The notes under the pieces: model-generated
Seen by the model: the letters and a program-made list of their open reading frames with translations, nothing else
What the model was told of the DNA's origin: nothing
Databases searched by the model: none
Shown: positions 10,406 through 21,496 of the stretch, in pieces
Numbering within the stretch: position 1 is the first letter of the stretch
Layout: each line of letters opens with the position of its first letter
NCBI GenBank assembly: GCA_017654935.2
Contig: CM065686.1
Coordinates: forward strand, 27,660,591-27,724,590
Reading direction: 5' to 3'
Source: Phymorhynchus buccinoides
Taxonomy: Eukaryota > Mollusca > Gastropoda > Neogastropoda > Raphitomidae
Length of the DNA stretch: 64,000 nucleotides
Translations under genes and position numbers: made by a program

Positions 10406-10775
10406 GTGGATTTTGATTAATCCTACTATCTATTTAATTTAATACTTACCAACACTCAAAACAACTGCATTAGCCTAAAACAACCTGGAACCTTACCCTA
10501 GCACATAGCTAAAACGAAAGTGGCCCCAAGGGACTGCACCCATACCGCAGGGAGTAGCGGGAGTGACTCCCCTTACTTCCGGGTATGACGCGCACCCTTG
10601 GGACACCGGATATGTCATTCATGAAATTTTACAGCCCCGCATCAGGAGGGAGGCTGGGAGGGAACAATTTTTTGTTTTGAGTGTTGGTAAGTATTAAATT
10701 AAATAGATAGTAGGATTAATCAAAATCCACCAATCTAATTTAATCATACTGTACCAACACTCAAAACAACTGCAG
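10403..10775 (-). repeat. DIRS-B 3' terminal repeat and ICR
   Basis: The terminal repeat begins ATTAATCCTACTATC and includes CCAACACTCAAAACAACTGC. The ICR (10672-10775) starts TTGTTTTGAGTGTTGGTAAG and ends CCAACACTCAAAACAACTGC, with the circle-junction segment GATTAATCAAAATCCACC between. A purine tract (AGGAGGGAGGCTGGGAGGG) lies at about 10645-10663. Confidence 0.82.
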
Positions 10776-11041
10776 ATTACCACCGTGGTGGAGGGTGATG
10801 CGTGCCAACTGACACACCAACAACCCGAAAAGGCATTTTACAAACAGAGAGGGTAACACTCATACATGAAGAAAACCCCCTGAAAGATGCAAAACATCCA
10901 TCAAATATGTCAATAAATACCCCCAAATAATCATATACATGATATACCAAAGAACACAGAAAGACAAAACGCAGGGACTCACACTACAAGGAGACCGGAA
11001 CCTGCGAAACGACAACCTTCTTAAAGGAAAAGGAGACGTCT

Positions 11042-12109
11042 TCAACCTGAGCGGTGATGTCCCTCAGATAATAACAATTTCACGAGAGGGACGCCCTTCA
11101 CTATCGCCAGGGAAGAGCTGAAGGCCCGCAACTCATGGGCGCGAATGGGGTTATCAGGCAACCAAACCAGAGAGCCAGCGTAAGCCAACTTAATGGGGTT
11201 GAGGATGCAACGAAACACAGTACCTTTAGCCACATCGCTACAATACTTGGTATTGATGGAGACAAACAACCGACGCTTAGACCCTCTGAAGGACTTGGTC
11301 CGAGGAAGTAAAAACGTAGAGCTCCAACTCGAAAAGGAGACTAGAGGAGAGGACACGTCGCCAGACTGATTCTTTGCCCGGAACTCCGGGAGAAAAGAAA
11401 GGAAGACGGACGAGAAAACCTCCTCGAACTGGACGTCCTTGGTCAGGCCACTCAGAGCATGCACACCGCTGATGCGCCGAGAGTGGCGAGCGAGATCAGA
11501 AAAAACTGTCTTAAGAGTCAGAAGCTTAAGGGACGACTTCAGAGGTTCATACTTGTCCCTGAGAAAGAAAGAAAGAACAAAAAAGATGTCCCACTGGGGA
11601 CACTGGAACGTCCTGGACAGAGCCTGGAGGCACACAGTGTCGAGAAAGTGAGAAACAGGCAAGGCTGAGAGATTCTCCGTAAACTTGGAACCAAAGGCCA
11701 ACAAAATTGTGCTAATCAAAGCCGCCCTATAACCGGATAAGGTTTGAGAAGACAAATTCCTGGTTCTAAGCAAGTGAGAGAGGAATTCTAAAAACTGGAC
11801 CATTGGGGGACGAATCGGGTCAAACTTTCTAACCTGACAGAAGGAAAACCAGGTGGTCCAACGAAAATCATACAGATCGTGAGTCGACTTACGCCTAGAG
11901 GCGACCAACAGGTCCACAGTGCGTGTGGAGAATCCCTGGCTACGAAGCCCTAGTCGAATAGTCGCCATGCGACCAAGATTAGCCTTGAAGGGCAAGGGTG
12001 TCCGACCCAGCCTCTTGGCTGAAGAAGAGTGGCGTGAGTGAGATTGAGAGGAAGAGGACCGTCCTTCGCCATGTAGAGAACTTCTGGAAACCAATGGCTC
12101 GTGGGCCAC
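11042..12109 (-). pseudogene. DIRS-B tyrosine recombinase, truncated before the catalytic Tyr
   Basis: Open for 355 codons. It shows the N-terminal SAM-like region (STHDLYDFRWTTWFSFC, LRTRNLSSQTLSGYRAA), the first catalytic Arg region (RRISGVHALSG), and the second box PIRAHELRAFSSSLAIVKG with HxxR. Where relatives continue W-RS--TF--FYLR-Y, this copy reads LLLSEGHHRSG and stops, so the nucleophilic Tyr is lost to a late frameshift. DNA downstream still spells the lost segment in another frame. Other domains are full length for the family. Confidence 0.8.
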
Positions 12110-12207
12110 ATTGGTGTGACGAGAATCAAGTCCGGGTGCTCCCGGAGGACTTCTTCAACACCCGGGGGATTAGTGCCATCAGAGGGAAGGAATACAACGG
12201 CATGCAC
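11950..12207 (-). pseudogene. DIRS-B methyltransferase-like pol tail
   Basis: Reads EEVLREHPDLILVTPMWPTSHWFPE and then PLPLNLTHATLLQPRG, equivalent to the end of the DIRS pol protein after RNase H. It overlaps the recombinase reading frame, as in DIRS-E. RNase H and RT upstream are missing, so only the tail of pol remains. Confidence 0.65.
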
Positions 12208-12249
12208 TTCAGCAAGAAGTGCGAGACAGTGGTGGCGTACAGCTTAGCG

Positions 12250-12541
12250 GTACGGTAGCACCTAAGGCCATGGAACTCATACTGAAGATGGCTGCTCTGT
12301 ACCCAGAAAGGGTATGGGCAGAGATTTCTAGACCTGAGAAGAAAAGCTAAGAATTCGACGAATGAACCGAAGAAGGTCTTAACGGATCGAACTTCCTGTC
12401 ACCACAGAAGGCGAACCAAGAGAAAGAGTCCTGAAAAAGTCCGGGAAGGCATCTCTGGAAAGCACATGGCTGACTATCAAAGCAGTCAGGAGAAGACAAA
12501 CTCCGCATCGAGTCACCTAGAGCAGCCAAGGCCTGATACAT
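12250..12541 (-). pseudogene. Second recombinase N-terminal fragment in DIRS-B
   Basis: FQDSFSWFAFCGDRKFDPLRP resembles the SAM-like start of DIRS recombinases (compare WFSFCQVRKFDPIRP in this element's main recombinase). A closely similar piece lies in DIRS-C at 16104-16499. A second partial copy upstream of the first suggests that B was assembled by recombination between two related elements. Confidence 0.55.
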
Positions 12542-12551
12542 TACGGACTAT

Positions 12552-14720
12552 GAGTGGCCGGACCGGGCCACTACACACTGCTACGCCCTTTCGAACTGGA
12601 AAATATCGATCGAAGGGGCGAGTCTGGGTCAGAAAACAAACTGGACAAGACTAGTTCAGAATGTCGGGCAAGCAAAGGACCGATGGCGGGATAGAGACAG
12701 CTAGTACTAGGATGAGAATCCGCAAGAGCAGCAGATTCAGCCTCTGACCTAGCAAACTGAGAAACCACGGTACGAATGTGCGACTGCACTTCGTAACCAA
12801 CTCTACATGCTAAGACCGACGAAAGGGACCCCCGTTGACTGGGTGAAAAACCAGCGGAGACAATTCGATCGGTTGGGAGGTAAAATAAAAATAAAAAAAC
12901 TGCCTATGAAGTAGGAACAGACAGCAACAGCAACATAGTTGCTATCGCATGACGTCAAATCGAACCAGATGACGCGGAAATGTCCCCACCGAAAAGGAAA
13001 ACATGTAGACAAAAAGCGAAACAGTGTGCAAACGTGACGATGACACACCTCGACCTAAACCATAAAAAACGGTCGGAACGAGACGCCGAAGACCAAAAGG
13101 GGGGGGGCCTGAAGGAAGGCAAAAATCACCCCGTCGAACAACTTTAGGTTGAAAGCTGTGCCGTTCGGTGATCTGACGGCTGAGCAGGGAAGATCATGCT
13201 AGCCGGACAGTTAAAGCCAGATCGGGACGGAACCAGTCCGAAACAGGATGACTGGAACGGCCGAACGAGTCAACAGGTTGAACAACTCATGGTTGAAACC
13301 GTGAAAGAAGGAGTGCGCACTCTGACTTCTCTCTGCAAGGGCCTTTGTATACCCAGGCCAGAGGAAGGAGCTCCGAAATCGACCCCATTAGACTAAGAAA
13401 ACCGAGGGGACAGCGAAGTGTGACCGCCTTCGTTACTGAGAGGTCGGACACCACCTGTGTCCTCCGAGGCTGAGACTGTGAACACGACCGTGTCGAACCT
13501 CATAACCAGACAGTCCCTAAAGTGCCCCTAAAAAGAGTCTCTGGCCAGAAGAATACCAAGGGAAGCTAGAGCCACTCCAATGGCTGGTCCATTCACGGAC
13601 TCAAAGAGCCTGAAAACCGCAATACAGCAAAAAACCGAACCAACAACGTCACAAAAGCACAGCCCTTGAGGGCTTTGGACAAAGATGCTTCCAACAGTAT
13701 AACGTAGGAAGGCTAAAACTTGACCGGGCAAGATTTGTCACAATGGAGTTTCTCTGCAACAGCCTTAGAAGGCTTGGAGAAAGAGGGAAAAGGGAGGTAG
13801 TCCTCATGGACACCTAGTACCAACTTGAAAGGAAGAACAACAAAAAGAGCCTAAGGAAACTGAATCTTCCTTGGGCCTGGTAGACCCGCCCAAAGAAAAC
13901 GGTTAGTTACTGCGAGAAGCGTAACAGAGTATCCAAGTGACGTCAGGATAACCGTGGAAAAAAACCGGGCAACCGATTCTTCCCCGAACAAGCCCGACTC
14001 CGGAAGGGGAAGAGAGCGCAAAACGCTCCTTTTCCCTGGACGAAAGAGACCTGTTCTGCGCCAGAAAAGAATCCCGGGCCAAGGCACAGGTTTGAACCTT
14101 CAAACCAGCCGTGACATCAGAGAGGCTCTGTAGCACATTGCCCAAAAGGGCTAGAGAGACTCCAACGGAAGCTTCATCCACCTGATCAAAGAACTGAAAA
14201 ACCGCCGGTGAATCAGAGGCTGATTTGCCTAGAGACTCCGCCAAGGTTTGCACGAGAGAGGTGGCCATGCCACAAGCCCTGAGAGAACCAGACAGAGATT
14301 CCTCGAGAGACTTGAAGGCCGAAGGCTAAAAGGAGGAAGATTCTGTCGATGCGAAAGGGAGAACCCTGAAACCCGAAGAGTCCAAGTGGCGAAAGAAAGA
14401 CAGCGTAGTACAAAGCCTGCGAGTCTAACGGAAAAGGAGAAGGAGCAGAAACCTCCGAAGGGAGAGAAACTGGAATGGGCTCCGAAACCGGTTAGGCCGG
14501 TGTAACCGAAACGGACTGTAACTGAGGATTAGACGAAAACTTCTAGAGAAGATTAAGAGAACCTGCCCAAAGGGTCCCTAGTGAGAGAAGAAGAGTCAAC
14601 TGACTTGGAAACAGAAAAACAACCGAAGCAGAAACTGCTTTGCCCGAAGTGGAAACCGAGGGGTGCAAGAAGCCATAATGGCTGACGCCACCCCGAAAAC
14701 GAACAACAGAGTGAACGAAA
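12552..14720 (-). pseudogene. DIRS-B gag-like ORF1 pieces
   Basis: The clearest piece (13903-14268) reads MATSLVQTLAESLGK, EASVGVSLALLGNVLQSLSD and CALARDSFLAQNRSL. This aligns with ASSLATSMLQSLPQIV, ERALGVALASLSQAVNAISY and ALFRDSVLDNSS in the DIRS-E ORF1. A second piece (13528-13731) has FRLFESVNGPAIGVALASLG. The rest is broken by stops. A 19-bp block at 12552-12570 recurs in A and C. 12800-13500 contains no recognisable domain. Confidence 0.65.
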
Positions 14721-14889
14721 TAATTTTTCAACTAAAACGAACACCAAGAAATGACAATGAAATAATATCGATAGGATGACTAACAGCCTTCCCAAGAAAC
14801 TGAATAGAACAAAGCTATGCACGGAACGAACCCACCAGATAGACAAGAGTCAGAAAAGGCGGAGCAGGGTAGGCCCAGGTGTGGTTGAA

Positions 14890-15100
14890 AGGCTGGAAAA
14901 TTTAAGAATGACATATCCGGTGCCCCAAGGGTGCGCGTCATACCCGGAAGTAAGGGGAGTCACTCCCGCTACTCCCTGCGGTATGGGTGCAGTCCCTTGG
15001 GGCCACTTTCGTTTTAGCTATGTGCTAGGGTAAGGTTCCAGGTTGTTTTAGGCTAATGCAGTTGTTTTGAGTGTTGGTACAGTATGATTAAATTAGATTG
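14890..15100 (-). promoter_or_regulatory. DIRS-B 5' terminal repeat
   Basis: Inverse of about 10406-10640, including CAGTTGTTTTGAGTGTTGG at 15059-15077 and ending AGATTGGTGGATTTTT at the border with DIRS-C. Presumed promoter by analogy with the family. Confidence 0.65.
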
Positions 15101-15480
15101 GTGGATTTTTATTAATCCCTACTATCTATTTAACTTAATACTTACCAACACCTGAAACAACTGCATTAGCGTTAAGCGACCTGGAGCTATACCATAGCAT
15201 ATAGAAAAACGAAAGTAGGCCTCTGGCCTTGACCCCTAGCCGGATGTGGGGCGGGAGTGATCCCCCCTTACCGGTCTAGCAGTGGCTAGGCCAATGAGCG
15301 CCTACTTCCGCCATTACAAAATTTTACAGGAAGCATCTTTATTAGTGTGGGAGGATACAAGGGAGGGTACCTCGTTTGTTTCAGGTGTTGGTAAGTATTA
15401 AGTTAAATAGATAGTAGGGATTAATAAAAATCTACCAATCTACTTTAACCATACTGTACCAACACCTGAAACAACTGCAG
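15098..15480 (-). repeat. DIRS-C 3' terminal repeat and ICR
   Basis: The repeat starts ATTAATCCCTACTATC; the ICR runs from GTTTGTTTCAGGTGTTGG to CCAACACCTGAAACAACTGC. The ICR reproduces the junction AGATTTTTATTAATCCC in inverse. A purine-rich stretch (GGGAGGATACAAGGGAGGG) at 15349-15367 precedes it. Confidence 0.8.
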
Positions 15481-16540
15481 ATTACCAAAGCGGAGGAGGG
15501 TAGATGCTTCAGTACCCCAACCCAACGCGTGAGAGCGAGACCTGGGCGCTTTTTCCCTTAGGGGGTTTAAAAAAGTGGTAATTCCACTAGACCCCCTTCC
15601 CAAAAAGCCCCGAGTAACCCCTTTTACTCCTTTAGCCTAAATGCGGCTTTAGAAAGGGAAGGTAAAAGGCCTGCTCCAAATATTGCCCCAAAACATCATT
15701 GCAATGATATACCCACTAAAGTACCATAGGGGGACTCGTTGGGAGCTTGCCTCCGTACTGACGGTCTAGACTGAGACGGCGGTCTGGGCAACAACTATCG
15801 TCCAGGGTGACCAAAACTTTCCTGATAGAGAAAGCGTCGCCTTCGTTCCCGGCCTCGATGTCTCGGAGGTCGAGCTGAAGGAACGTGTCGCGCGACCTCC
15901 AAAAGCTTAGAGAAGCTTAGTTCCGGAAAGGAGAAGCCCGAGGGCCCCGACCGGACAGAGAAAACGGTTCGAACCGTCGGGGCCGAGGACGGAACGAAAG
16001 ATGGAGATGCGAACCAGAGGCGAGGGAACGCCGCCTAGCTGATTCTAAGCCCCGAATTCTGGTAGAAAGATCAAGGTGACCGAAGAGTACTCATCCGAGA
16101 ACTCTATGACGCGGGCCAGGACGCTGAGAGCGTGAAGACCGCCGATCCTTCTGGCTGAACTACTGAGGGACTCGAGAAGTCCTGGCAGGAGCTTGGAGGC
16201 GGACCGCGTCCAAGAAGAGAGACAGGGGTGACGTACAGAAAAGCGTAGTGATGAAGGCTGCTCTGTACCCCGAAAGGGTTCGGGCAGAGAAATTTCCAGA
16301 CCCGTGAAGAAAACGCCAAGAGTTCTACAGACTGTACCGTAGAAGGTCTTAACGGATCGTACTTCCTGTCACCACCGAAGACGAACCGAACGAAAGAGTC
16401 CTGGAAAAATCCAGGAAGGCATCTCAGGAAAGAACATGGCTGACTAAAAAAGCAGCCAGGAGATGACAAACCCCGCATGGAGTCACCTAGAGCAGCCAAG
16501 GCCGATACAAAAACGGACTATGAGTGGCCGGACCGGGCCA
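15481..16540 (-). pseudogene. DIRS-C recombinase remnant and 3' untranslated region
   Basis: After the ICR comes TGCAGATTACCAAAGCGGAGG (15476-15496), a motif shared by the other families. From about 15830 short minus-strand pieces recall the recombinase, best seen at 16104-16499 (FQDSFVRFVFGGDRKYDPLRP). No catalytic HxxR or terminal Tyr box can be read. Many stops. Confidence 0.5.
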
Positions 16541-18980
16541 CCACACGCTGCTACGCCCTTTCGACCGGAAAAATATCGATCGAAGTGGCGAGACTGAGTC
16601 AAAAACAAATTGGCCCACATTTGGACAAGACTTGTTCAGAATGACGGGCAAGCAAAGGACCGACGACGGGAAGAAACAGCTAGTACTAAAAGATTAAGAT
16701 GAGAATCTGCAAAACAGCAGATTCAACTTCTAAACTAGCAAACTGAGAAGCCAAGGAACGAATGTGCAACTGCACTTCGTAACCAACTCTACATGCTAAG
16801 ACCGTAGGAAGGCAAAATAAAAACTGCCTCTGACGTAGGGACAGACCGAAACAGCAACATAGTTGCTATCACATGACGTCAAATCAAACCAGATGACGCG
16901 GAAATGTCCCCACCGAAAAGGAAACATGTAGACAAAAGCGGAACAGTGTGCAAACGTGACGTAAACACACCTCGACTTAACCCATTTCAACAGCACTGAC
17001 TCAAAATGGGGGTGGGGGGCCTGAAGGAAGGCCCAAAAACACCCAGTCGAACAACTTAAGTTGAAAACTGACGTTTAGTGATCTGACAGCTGGGCATAGA
17101 AGATCATGTTAGCCGGACAGATGAGTCCGATCGGGACGGAACCAGACCGAAAAGGATGGCTGGAACGAGTGAACGAGTCCACTGGATGAACAACTCATGG
17201 TTGTAATGAGAGGAAACGAGGGTCTGAAACAGAGCAAGTAAAAACCATGCCTGCCAGAACAGACATCATTCGAAAGAACGGCGAAGCCAGGGCCGTTCAG
17301 AAGGAAGGCAACAAGGGTACGGTTGAACCACGCTCGGTTGCAACCGTGAAAGAAGGAGCGCACGCTCCAACTTCTCTCTGCAAGGGCCTTAGTATACCTT
17401 GGCAGGAGGAAGGAGCTCCGAAACTGACTCCATCAGACTAAGAAGTCTGAGGAGACGGAAAAGTGTGACCGACTTCGTACTGAGAGGACGGACACCAACA
17501 GAGAAAACGAGGACAGTGTCCTCCGAGGCTGAGACTGTGAATCCGACCGTGTCGAACCCATCTCCAGACAGTCTTTAAAGTGCCCCAAAAAGAGTCTCTG
17601 GCCAGAAGAATCACCAAGAGAAGCTAGAGCCACTCCAAAGGTTGGTTCAATCACGGACTCAAAGAGCCTGAAAACCGCAAGAGAGGTCGTTGGAGAGGTT
17701 TTGCTCAAAGTACAGCAATGAACCGAATCAACAACGTCACAAAAGCACAGCCCTTGAGGGCTTTGGACAAAGATGCTTCCAACTCTTGTCACAATGGAGT
17801 TTCTCCGCTACAGCCTTAGAAGGCTTGGAGAAAGAGGGAAATGGGAGGTAGTCCCATGGACACCTAGCACCGACTTGAACGGATGAATCAACAAAAAAGC
17901 CCACGGGAACTGAATCTTCCTTGGGCCAGGTAGACCTGCCCAAGGAGAAACGGTTAGTTACTGCGAGAAGCATAACAGAGTATCCAAGTGACGTCAGGAT
18001 AACCGTGGAAAAATCCAATTGAACGGTACTGACTGAAAGAAACGGTAGAGGATTGAGGAACAAAAATAACCGTTTAAACGGCCATGACTTGTAACAAGTA
18101 ACCCAAGTCAGAAAAACAAGGCCTGACAGGCTGGGCCGAAAAAGGCCGGAAAAGTTGATAGAACCGGCAGGACCGGTTGAATGAGTAATCAGGTTGAACA
18201 ACCCTTGTTGTAACCAGAAAAGCATGAAACTGAATAGAGCAAGAAAACCCATGCTCGTCAGAATCGAAGAAACGGACCACAGGAGCCGTTGCAACAGACA
18301 TGAATGAAACAAAGAAAAACGATGGATCATTCCCAAAAGCCACCGTGACAAACGGAAGGTCAGAATCACCATGAGGTTCTTGAAGAACTGGAACGGAACC
18401 CGACGGTCCGTTGCCGAACCCGGTAAAATGGATCGGTGAAAGCGATCGATCAGAAGCACAAGAGCTCGAGATCAGCAGATCGAAGTAGATCTAACCAGAT
18501 GATTAGATGGTACAAGAGAACTCTTCTTGTGAGAAAACCCTTGAAGAGCCCGACGATGAACCAAAAACCGATAGAAAACGGCTGGTTCATTCACGGACTC
18601 AAAGAGCCTGAAAACCACAGGAGAATTCGTAGGAGAAAAAATTTCCCCAAATTCTCTGTGATGGGCCGAACCAACGAAGCCGCAAAGCCACAGCCCTTGA
18701 GGGCTTTGACAAAGATTCCTCCAACTGCTTGAAGTTGGAAGACTTAATCTTGGTCGGGGCAAGATTCCTGTCGCAAAGGAGCTTCTCTGCTTCGGCCTTA
18801 GAAGGCTAAAGAGAAACGGTTAGCTTCTGCCATCTTCCCGGCACAAAGGAAAGCCTCTGCTTTCCGATTGAAGTGGTCCAGAAGCTTAGGAGCTTGCAAG
18901 GACCAGAACTCCTTTCCCTGGTGAGTGGCCGGACCGGGCCAGAACACGCTGCTACGCCCTTGCCTGGATGGAGACGGACT
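16541..18980 (-). pseudogene. DIRS-C gag-like modules, multiple partial copies
   Basis: Three modules share SPQGL-C followed by FRLFESV: 17433-17792 (SLAVFRLFESVIEPTFGVALASLG), 17737-18459, and 18472-18762 (SPVVFRLFESVNEPAV). All resemble the conserved ORF1 block of DIRS-E around ERALGVALASLSQAV. The third continues into a stretch nearly the same as DIRS-A 7455-7840. The shared 19-bp block occurs at 16522 and 18923. The repetition suggests unequal exchange or template switching. No frame is long enough to work. Confidence 0.6.
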
Positions 18981-19139
18981 TAGCTAAGTCCACGTCCGAA
19001 TCCACTGGAGAGCGCTGACGTTACGAGCCTCTGGGGTGGACTGTCTGGTCAGAACCAGGAGAAACCACCCGAGCTTTTTGAGGACGAGTACCCTGAAGCA
19101 GAACCCGGTGAGGGACCACAGGGGGACGGTGAACGCCCA

Positions 19140-19500
19140 AGCCGGACCGTGTGGTAGGACGGACGGACGGTGCACCGGTACCACCGGTACCACCGGTGAC
19201 GTACCGGTGACCGTCGGGGAACCGTGCGGTGAGTCACCGTGCCGCCGGCTGGACGCCGGACGGACGGGAGACCGCTGCTTCTTGACGGGGGTGACGGTGG
19301 ACGGGCTGAAGAACCGCTACCGTTTCCATCTTACGACGGACGGTACGGGGAACCGACATCGTGCCCTCAGGCCACGGCGGTGGCTACGGTCCACGGACCG
19401 TAGCGGGCGGTGACGAAACCGCCGGGTCCACGGGACGTAGCCGTCTGACCACACGGTCCGCCGAGGCCTCCGTAGCGGACGGTGACGGAGACCGTAGCCG
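19140..19500. repeat. GC-rich repeat shared with DIRS-A
   Basis: Contains one or two degenerate units of the DIRS-A minisatellite (CACCGTGCCGCCGGC followed by GACGGGAGACCGCT), plus short ACCGGTACC repeats. This places it as the ORF1 repeat domain of C. Confidence 0.65.
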
Positions 19501-19514
19501 TCTGACCACACGGT

Positions 19515-19840
19515 CCGCCAAGGCCTCCCACCGAGGGAGGCCCGGGTACGAAGGAGGCCCGGTGAGGGAGGCCCAAGGGAGCCGGAGAGGCCTAGGCCCG
19601 GGGCCTCCTAGGTCGCGGTCTCTGAGCACGGACACCCGAGGCCTCCCACCGAGGGAGGCCCGGGTCCGAAGGAGGCCCGGCAAGGGAGGCCCGAGGGAGC
19701 CGGAGAGGCCTAGGACCGGGGAGGCCGCGGCCTCGTAGGTCGGGGCCTCCGAGGCCTCCCACCGAGGGAGGCCCGGGTCCGCAGGGAGGCCCGAGGGAGC
19801 CGGAGAGGCCTAGGCCGGGAGGCCTTGACGGTGGGGAGGC
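19515..19840. repeat. 114-118 bp GC-rich tandem repeat, about 3 units
   Basis: GGCCTCCCACCGAGGGAGGC begins units near 19523, 19641 and 19755. Each unit continues through CCCGGGTCCGAAGGAGGC and GGAGCCGGAGAGGCCTAGG. The last unit is shortened. It is specific to DIRS-C in this window. Confidence 0.85.
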
Positions 19841-19899
19841 CTCATCCGTCCGTAGACGTGACGAGCCGAGGTGTAGGGCCTCCAGGCCTGGAATACATT

Positions 19900-20112
19900 C
19901 GACCGGTGTCCCCACCGCTGGGGGGGATCACCGGGAGAAACTCTCGGACAGATGCCCGCGGCCAGGGCGAAGGGTCCGAGAGTGACACCCTTCACGCCGT
20001 CGGGGACACCGGTGTCCCCACCGCTGGGGGGATCACCGGGAGAAACTCTCGGACAGAGGCCCGCGGCCAGGGCGAAGCGTCCGAGAGTGACACCCTTCAC
20101 GCCGTCGGAGTG
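19900..20112. repeat. 105-bp tandem duplication
   Basis: Two near-identical units begin GGTGTCCCCACCGCTGGGGG near 19905 and 20010 and run through ATCACCGGGAGAAACTCTCG to CACCCTTCACGCCGTCGG. Few substitutions separate them, so the duplication is recent. Confidence 0.85.
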
Positions 20113-20994
20113 TCCCCGACGATGAGGGGGTGTTTGCCGGTAGGCCTCGGCCTCCCCGGCCGGGGAGGTGTCGAGAGGCCTACGGCCTTCCGGGCTCGAG
20201 TTCCCGTCGAGACACCGGGATGTCTGCCTGAGGCCCCAGTCATAAGACCTCGACCAATGGTCGGATGGGGACCTCCTTCGCCCTCCCTCCAACACAGGGT
20301 CGGAGAGGTTAGGGAGACTAGGCGGGCCCCCGAGTGCAAACTTGCCACTCGGAGCGACAGACATGCGCAGCTGTGACTTATCCAACGAAGTTTGTCCAGA
20401 CGTCCGTGTAGAAGTGGAGGCCGTGAAGAGAGGCCTCCTGGAACAGAAAGGCATGGCAGAAAAAACACACGGACGAAATGGGCCTAGAGGCCTTCTGCAC
20501 AACCGAAGCAGAAGGAGGGCTGAAATAAACAACTCGTGAAGACCAGTTTCCGGCTGAACGAGACGAGAACCGAAGAGGCCGCAGGAGTACTAGGCCCAGA
20601 CGGATAAAGAACGTTTAGACTTTTTAGAAAAAGTTTGAACGGATGAATTTTTCTCAAGAGGACCGAATCGGAACGATAAGAATAATATCGTGGGAGAGAA
20701 CAAACCGTAGGGTCCGAAAGAACTTGACTGATAAATAGGAACTCGAGTTGAAGAGACCAAATGACGCGCGCGCGCGCGTGCACTACTAGTACTACTAGTA
20801 GTAGTGCACGGTGTGTGACGAACAGAAAAACTAAAACTGTGAAAGTTCTAGCGAACTTAGGCTATAGAAACTGAGTCAATCGAGACTCAGTATTACACTG
20901 AAACTGATGATAGAGAGGAACAGGAACGAACCCACCAGTTAAGAGTGTTGTAAACCAAAAAGGGTAGAAGCCAGGCAGCCCAGGTCAACAAAGA
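20113..20994 (-). other. DIRS-C leader/ORF1 start region with a hairpin
   Basis: No domain is recognisable; minus-strand frames of up to 240 codons here are compositional. An alternating CG run (about 20765-20777) is followed by GTGCACTACTA and, 10 bp later, its complement TAGTAGTGCAC (20778-20809), a strong potential stem-loop. Confidence 0.5.
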
Positions 20995-21204
20995 AACGCT
21001 GGAAAATTGTAATGGCGGAAGTAGGCGCTCATTGGCCTAGCCACTGCTAGACCGGTAAGGGGGGATCACTCCCGCCCCACATCCGGCTAGGGGTCAAGGC
21101 CAGAGGCCTACTTTCGTTTTTCTATATGCTATGGTATAGCTCCAGGTCGCTTAACGCTAATGCAGTTGTTTCAGGTGTTGGTACAGTATGGTTAAAGTAG
21201 ATTG
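20995..21204 (-). promoter_or_regulatory. DIRS-C 5' terminal repeat
   Basis: Inverse of 15100-15340, including CATCCGGCTAGGGGTCAAGG and CAGTTGTTTCAGGTGTTGG. It ends AGATTGGTAGATTTC at the border with the D2 unit. Promoter role inferred from the family. Confidence 0.65.
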
Positions 21205-21496
21205 GTAGATTTCTATTAATATTAATATTTATTGTAACTAAATACTTACCAACACTCAAAACAATAGCAGAAACATCTTAATTTGGAAACCAATGCCCAA
21301 GCAACATAAAAACGAAAGTAGCAAAGGGACTACAACTCCCCTTATCGGAAGCCCGCTTACTCCCCTTTCGCTTCCGGTCATGCTGTCCATTTGACCTGTC
21401 AGCGTTGCTTTTACATTTTCCCTCGCATCAGGAGGGAGGAGGGTGGGAAACTTAGATTGTTTTGAGTATTGGTAAGTATTTAGTTAGAATAGATTG
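21202..21496 (-). mobile_element. D2: solo DIRS terminus, 295 bp
   Basis: Between the C/D2 core (21202) and the D2/D1 core (21494) is only a 3' terminal repeat and the first half of an ICR (TTGTTTTGAGTATTGGTAAG), which runs straight into the 5' edge AGAATAGATTGGTAGATTTT. Everything internal is absent. The simplest origin is recombination between the ICR and the 5' edge, which share GTTTTGAGTRTTGGTA, giving the DIRS counterpart of a solo LTR. Confidence 0.75.

Larger units (their letters stand above)
10403..15100 (-). mobile_element. DIRS-B, RT-less DIRS element
   Basis: 4.7-kb element with inverted terminal repeats (10406-10640 and about 14890-15100), ICR 10672-10775, a recombinase remnant and gag-like pieces, but no recognisable RT. 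It is bounded on the left by A and on the right by C at the same AGATTGGTGGATTTT core. Because the two gag-like segments (13528-13731 and 13903-14268) resemble each other, internal duplication or a chimeric origin is likely. Probably non-autonomous. Confidence 0.82.
15098..21204 (-). mobile_element. DIRS-C, rearranged non-autonomous DIRS element
   Basis: 6.1 kb between the B/C and C/D2 cores. It has matching inverted terminal repeats (15100-15340 and about 20995-21204) and an ICR (15375-15480). Inside are a badly decayed recombinase, three partial gag-like modules and three different GC-rich tandem arrays. No RT, RNase H or methyltransferase-like motif was found. The terminal repeats are well kept while the coding is scrambled, suggesting mobility in trans. 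Confidence 0.8.
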
